Shown here one piece after another: positions 58,755-64,000 of a stretch of 64,000 nt of DNA (positions are counted from its first letter, which is position 1; every line of letters begins with the position of its first letter). A program made the position numbers and the translations under genes. This DNA is from Hymenoscyphus infarciens. Lineage: Eukaryota; Ascomycota; Leotiomycetes; Helotiales; Helotiaceae. The notes below the pieces were generated by a model. The model had not been told where the DNA came from. It worked only from the letters and a program-made list of their open reading frames with translations, and did no database searches. The DNA is taken from positions 124,001 through 188,000 of the forward strand of contig LLCB01000009.1 in the NCBI GenBank assembly GCA_001414345.1. Reading direction: 5' to 3'.

Positions 58755-59182
58755 GGTCGTAAACTGGAGAGTGTGCGAAGAATACGAATAGACGGAATAA
58801 CCAGAAATTCAAGTTGGGGACTGAGTATAACCTGATAAAATGGCAGGGTAGTGGTACAAAAAGAAAAAACCTAAAACGCAAAGAAAGATTGGGGGAAATG
58901 GCACTGGCGCCTTCATGAATTGTGTTCATTGCTATGGATGGCAGGTGCAATCTACTCTGCACCTGCCTCATGCTAAGTACGCCCGATCCTTAATGTACAA
59001 GTCCTTCCTTCTTTCCAATCCAGATTGTATATACAACCTGGATCACAGCTAAGTACTATAACCCCATGAATCCAGGGACATTCCACTCCGGCAAACCGAG
59101 AATTCGCTTGGTCTGCAAATTGGCAGCCTGCAGAAGCAATTGTACAAGTATAAAAAGACAATTCAGGTCGCCCTTGGGGATC

Positions 59183-62100
59183 TCAACCCCAACGTGCACC
59201 TTCCCGTTCAGCTTCCATTCTTGCAAGTCTTGCTTCCTCGTCGTCTCCAGCAACAGCACCGCTTCTCCTATTTTTTCCTGTCCGTCTTCCCTTTCTGCCA
59301 CTACCAGCATCATCACCGTCGTCACGGCTTCGTTTTCGGCTTTCACCGCCGGTAAGAGCTGCAAGACGCTGTGATTCCTTGAGCAATCTCTCCCGGTTTC
59401 TTGCTTCCCGCTCCATTGTATGTGGATCTTGAACAGCCGGTGCAGTAGTAGATTTAGAATCCCCCTTGCTTCTCGACTTATCTTTCTCTCTTTCTCGGTC
59501 ACGATCTTTATCACGCCCAGATCTCTCGGAATCACGGCGACGAGATGGCGGGTGGTCTTTGTCGTGGTAATTTCGACTACCAGAGCTTCTGTCCTTCTCT
59601 CGATCCTTGGTTGATGAAGAAATACGATCTTTTCGAGGACCAGTAGGGATCTTGATTTCATCCAGTGATGGCTTGTTTCGGGTGCTTGCTCCCTTGATAC
59701 TCACCCCCTTGATCTCAATTCCATTGGTTCCATTAGAGACAACTGATGGTCTGCGAGCTGACTCGTTTGCTTCGGTTGGGGTTTGAGCCTTCACTATATC
59801 ATTGAAATCCTCTGGCTTGTCTGCAGCTTCTTCGGATTGATGTCGACTATGGCGATGTCGACGCTCGCGGTGATCTCTATCACGGCTCCTAGATCTATCA
59901 TCACGGTGACGTCGGCTAGATCTGTGTTTATGAGAAGATGACTTGTGTTCGGTTTCTCTGTCACGTTCCCGATACTTTTCTCTATCACGTCGACTTTTGT
60001 GACCAGATCGCCGCGACTCGGAGGGGGAAGCAGACCTCGACCGGTCTTCATCAACCCGCTCAGTTTTCTCTTCGACTACTTCATCAACGTCATCAGCAAC
60101 ACGTTGCTCGTCCTCTTCTTCGCGTCGACGGCGTCTCTCCCTCCGACGCTCTCTTCTTTCTTCCGTCTCTCTTTCGTCTTCAGAGCGAGAGTTTGATCGA
60201 TGTCTGTGGCGACGATGATGTCTGCTTCTGCTTCCACTCCTACTGCGGCGTCGTTCTCGCGACTTGGATCTCTCTCTAGACGGTGATCTATCTTGATGTT
60301 CTTTGTCAGATGGCTCAGGGGCTACACTGGCACTTGCACTAGCGTCATTCCTCGAGTTGCCATGGGCATGGGTAACCATAGAGAAAGGTCGGCCACGAAT
60401 ACTTGTATTAGGCAAACCCTCACGCATAGCTTTTGGACCTTTGGGGGCATTGATGGGAACATCCACTGGCTTTACAGGAGGTTGCATAGCACCAAAACCA
60501 CCACCACGACCACCGCGGAAGCCGTTTGAGTAACCACCTCTTGGTGCACCATATCCATTGACGTTATATCCATCGTGATATCCATTGGTGCCGTTCTGGA
60601 ATGCAGCAGCCTGTACTTCATCAAACGTTTGAATTGGCATAGTACTACCGTCGTTAGCTTCGGCAAATTCAGATTCTGGTCCACCATCATTTGCTTGGGC
60701 ATTTTCAATAACCTTTCCGTCATTATCCTGCTGGGCACCTGCTTCTGCGGTAGGGTTTTCCGGAGAATCCTCCTGGTCCCCTGACTTGGCACGAATCTCT
60801 CGCCCAAATTCATCGACATTTCCAGCGGGCAAAGAATCAGCTTTTGGTCCAGTTGGAATCGTTCCTGTTTCACTAATCGGACCATGTGCTTGCTGCCCTG
60901 AACCAAACTGCTGGGGGAGCTGCTGTGAGAATGCTTCGTTAGAACCATGCCCAAAACCACCTCCGCGGCCATAACCACCACCTCTGCCTCTACCTCGTCC
61001 TCGGTATCCTGGAGCTCCATACCCATTTTGGTAGTCATTGTACTGATTTGGGCGTCCGTAATTATTAGTTTGATTATATCCTGTATGAGCGGAGTTTCCG
61101 AAGTTGTTTCCATAATCACCTTGACCATTGGGATGATTTGAAAAGTTATCGTTACTCCAAGATGATTGATCGTTCCAACCATTATTAAAGCCAGAGCCCA
61201 TACCGCCGTTAAACCCTCCCATGCCCATTCCCATGCCCATAGGCATTCCATTCATGCCAGCTCCAAACCCACCATTCATAAGCATAGCCTGCATCGCCAT
61301 GGGATCCATATTCATACCGGGCATTCCTGTGGAGAAAAGAGTTAGACTAATGTCGGTTGAAGAGAAGAGGTTTGGAATTTACGTACCCATCATGGGGAAG
61401 TTGCCAAAACCTGCACCCATGCCATTTTGCATCATGAGCATTTGCTGCATCATAGGGTTCATTTCGCCGCCCATTCCCATGCCAGGGAACCCTCCTGCTG
61501 CACTAGGCTCGAATCCAAATCCTGCAACCTGATTTGCGCCTTGTTTTGATTCTCCATCTGACCCTTTCTCAGTAGCATCCTCTTCAGCTTTCTCGGCTGC
61601 GTCGATGTCGGCATTTTCGACCTCACCATCTGCTGTAGATTCTTGTCCTGGCGCGATCTCCTAAACGAGTGTTAGAAATGATTCCAAATAAAAAACATTA
61701 AATATCATCTTACCTCGATCGATGCTTGAGGGATGTCTTGTTGAGCTTGATCTGTCGTTTCCCCTTGGATTGCTTCGGCGGATGTTCCATCAACTTGAGG
61801 AGTCTCCTCGACGATCTCGGCTGTAGGAGCTTGAATCTCCTCCAAGATGGGCTCCGGAGCAACAACTGGTTCGACCGGAGTAGGTTCAGGCTCGAGTGGT
61901 GTCGCGGGAGGGCTATTCTTGACCTCCTTTTGTCGAAGGGCTTCGCGCTTTTTCTCTTCGGTTCTTAGAAATATTTTTATGGTAGTTCGCAGAGCCTTAT
62001 TCGGCTTGCAGTCTTCTGCGGAAACCGGGGTATGTTCGCAGACTGGGCATGATGAGGGTAGTGTCGACTGGCCTAGATGTGATGTTAGCGGTTGTATGGT

Positions 62101-62327
62101 AAATGTGAGCGACGGAGACGTACAAGTCTCACAGATGATCTGGTCGCAACAAGGTAGACGGAACGCGTTGACAGCCAGGCGACTGCATATGGCGCATCGC
62201 AGTTTAATAGGGATTTCCTCTTGGGTCAGAGACCTGGACACAGGTTAGCAGACATATTGCACGCGCGATTGAGGTGTTCGTACTCAATGAGCTCGAGTTG
62301 AGCAGCGGTTGCGTTAGAAGCCGACAT
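59183..62327 (-). CDS. RING (C4C4, RBBP6/Mpe1-like) protein with Gly-rich and RS domains
   Basis: Five exons: 62284-62327, 62124-62233, 61714-62072, 61387-61660 and 59183-61326, phases consistent, 976 residues. Splicing assembles the C4C4 RING: C28-x2-C31, C43-C44, C49-x2-C52, C60-x2-C63 (LRCAIC...LPCCDQIICETC...SCPVC), closest in style to the RBBP6/Mpe1 RING of pre-mRNA 3'-end processing. Then come a Pro/Glu-rich linker, a Met/Gly-rich region (GMPMGMGMGMGGFNGGM), RGRGRGRGGG repeats, and a long Arg/Ser-Glu/Arg RS-type domain. The DWNN ubiquitin-like domain and zinc knuckle of RBBP6/Mpe1 are absent. A nuclear E3 ligase acting in mRNA processing is a reasonable inference. It is divergent from the hydrolase gene at 62847. 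Confidence 0.82.
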
Positions 62328-62846
62328 GATTTTGGACAGCGGCGCAAACTGCTTCAAAAGAGGGGTTATTGCAGAAGACACAGGATGATTCTTCCATCGG
62401 TGAAACGAAAGTTATAAGTAAGCTAGGCGGGAGGGAATCGGATGGAAGATGGATCAGGTGGGTAGAGCCATGCTGGAGGGGATTCACTTTCCTATTGATG
62501 AAGAAGCTACCAGTCGTTTTCTGACGGGAATCTTTGGCAATCTGCCAAGGTTCAGGTTGCCTCCACTTTTAGTTACACGTGACAGTATCCCCTGTCACCT
62601 CTTCGATGCGATCACTGAATGTATTGCAAATTGATGTTGCTATGCATGTTTATCGATTGGGAATAATTGTTAGTATTCTTTGTATAAATTCAAATTGGAG
62701 TAAACAAACTCAAAGGTTGGTTTTGGTACGTACATGGGAAGTTGAGGCTTAGCTCCCAGCCATGGCGTGGCGTTTCTTGCATGACAGCTTCATCTTCTCC
62801 GTATATATTCCACTTCAGAACCTCAGCACTTGTTTGTGCTCTGAAA
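62328..62846. other. Shared divergent promoter
   Basis: A 519-bp region between the RING gene and the hydrolase gene; no open frame is supported. Confidence 0.5.
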
Positions 62847-64000
62847 ATGATACTGGGACAGGTCTCCTGGTTTGATTGTCTCGTTTTTCTGATATTTCTC
62901 GCTCCTCAATTGATTCTGAAAGTCGGCTTCTTTCCCACACTCTTCTGTGGACTTCGCGCTCTTCCCTTCTTGTGTAAATTTCACCAGGGAGATTTTAAAA
63001 CCCTTCTCGACTCAATTCGATATCATTTTCAAAGATAGTTCCAGGGAGCCTTTGCTAATGATTTTCTGCAGTAATAAAATTACCTGGTGGCTTCATTTAT
63101 GACCATTTCTACCTCAGCCCGGAGTACAGGTCACCATTCATCCAAAGAGCATCATGGTTTGAGGATATTATAATTAGATGCGTCCGATATGCATTTGCCT
63201 ACATTCCAGCGAAAATAGGACGGGTATTTTTCTCCAAGCCTGTAGCTTTACCTTTTTTGAGGTTTCGGATGCTGCGGCATGGATATTTTCGATCACCGAT
63301 TCATTGGCACGAGGTGATGGAGGTATGTTTGTCTCCCTTCTCATATCGAGTCAGTATTTACTGACGAGTAACAGCCGGACTTCAACGGTATCTGGATCAT
63401 CGAAGATGAATCTCGAAAACCCGATATTGTTATTTATTACGCCCATGGTGGGGGATTCTCTATGGGATCGAGCTACTTCTATCTCGAATTTCTCCTCGCT
63501 TGGCTTGGTGTTCTCAAATCATTTGGAGGTTTTCACAATCCCGCTATCCTGTCTCTTGAATACGCTCTAGTACCAGATAACTCTTACCCGTAAGTTCATA
63601 TGGTTATTCCGACACCCTTCTTTTCACAGATACAGGAAGCATGTATCTTCTTCGAGAATGTGTAGGAGAATCAAGAACTCCGTTTTCAAATTCTCCTAAC
63701 TTTTTTTGGAGACGATTTATGATTCTCCCAGATGGCAGGTAGCCCTTCATACCGTCTGTACTTCTTTCCCATTTCATAAAACCGGAGCATTCCGACATCC
63801 AGTTGCTAACTTTCATTTTTCCCTTCAGAACTCAGTTGCGTGAAGCATCCGCAGGATACAAATACGCCCTTACCAAAACCGAGGACTCTTCCAAAATATG
63901 CGTAGCAGGAGACAGCGCAGGAGGAACAATAATCCTAACCTTCCTCCTACATCTCGCAACCATTTCCGGCAAATCTATCTCACAACCAAATACATCCAAC
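62847..64000 (+). CDS. Alpha/beta hydrolase (abhydrolase_3, esterase/lipase type), partial at right edge
   Basis: Exons 62847-62973, 63072-63322, 63375-63589 and 63829 to beyond 64000; introns 98, 52 and 239 bp. The N-terminus MILGQVSWFDCLVFLIFLAPQLIL is a membrane anchor typical of fungal steryl-acetyl-hydrolase-like esterases. YAHGGGFSMG is the oxyanion HGGG and VAGDSAGG the nucleophile elbow with the catalytic Ser. The catalytic Asp and His lie beyond the window. Conserved lead-in blocks (SPFIQRASWFED, RYAFAYIPAKIGRVFFSK, LRFRMLRHGYFRSP) confirm the exon choice. The last intron is longer than its neighbours but joins SYP to TQLREA cleanly. It probably hydrolyses a hydrophobic ester at an internal membrane; substrate unknown. 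Confidence 0.85.

Overview
This is a nuclear window from a filamentous ascomycete (Pezizomycotina; Leotiomycetes/Helotiales is my best guess, from gene-family flavour only). The evidence is short GT-AG introns (47-126 bp, one of 239 bp), eukaryotic gene families, and long AT-rich tracts in which CpA and TpG are almost absent. That dinucleotide pattern is the footprint of repeat-induced point mutation (RIP). No rRNA, tRNA or CRISPR was recognised.

Layout. 0-13 kb holds ordinary genes: a partial Thr/Ser-rich secreted protein at the left edge, a single-pass membrane protein with a proline-rich tail (6.7-9.0 kb), and a DEAH-box spliceosomal-type helicase resembling DHX35 (10.9-13.0 kb). 13.7-35.6 kb is a repeat island. 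It contains: (i) a 6.8-kb RIP-mutated element with about 160-bp terminal inverted repeats and a 5-bp target duplication, sitting between two copies of a directly repeated host segment; (ii) 2.5 kb of degenerate minisatellite-like repeats; (iii) one intact two-exon gene of unknown function (24.3-26.2 kb); and (iv) a three-layer nest. In the nest, an outer Mutator-like element (MULE) with a 9-bp target duplication carries a short deletion-derived copy of itself, with its own 9-bp duplication, and an LTR element with 345-bp LTRs. A decayed subtilisin-like protease gene lies directly beside the nest.

37.5-64 kb is gene-rich again: a CipB-like zinc-type oxidoreductase and a divergent C2H2/DUF3505-like regulator; a GH18 chitinase; a Mid2-like Ser/Thr-rich membrane protein; a rhomboid protease; a small GPI-anchored cysteine protein; an old-yellow-enzyme oxidoreductase with a 23-bp dyad repeat array in its promoter; a fungal transcription-factor-domain protein; a membrane protein with three PHHWFGS repeats; a large RING + RS-domain protein; and the start of an alpha/beta hydrolase at the right edge.

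Functionally the genes look like independent housekeeping, cell-wall and secreted functions; I see no convincing biosynthetic cluster. The most informative content is the stratified transposon history, datable by nesting and graded by RIP intensity. Exon structures were assembled by eye from frame continuity and splice sites, and are stated per gene.
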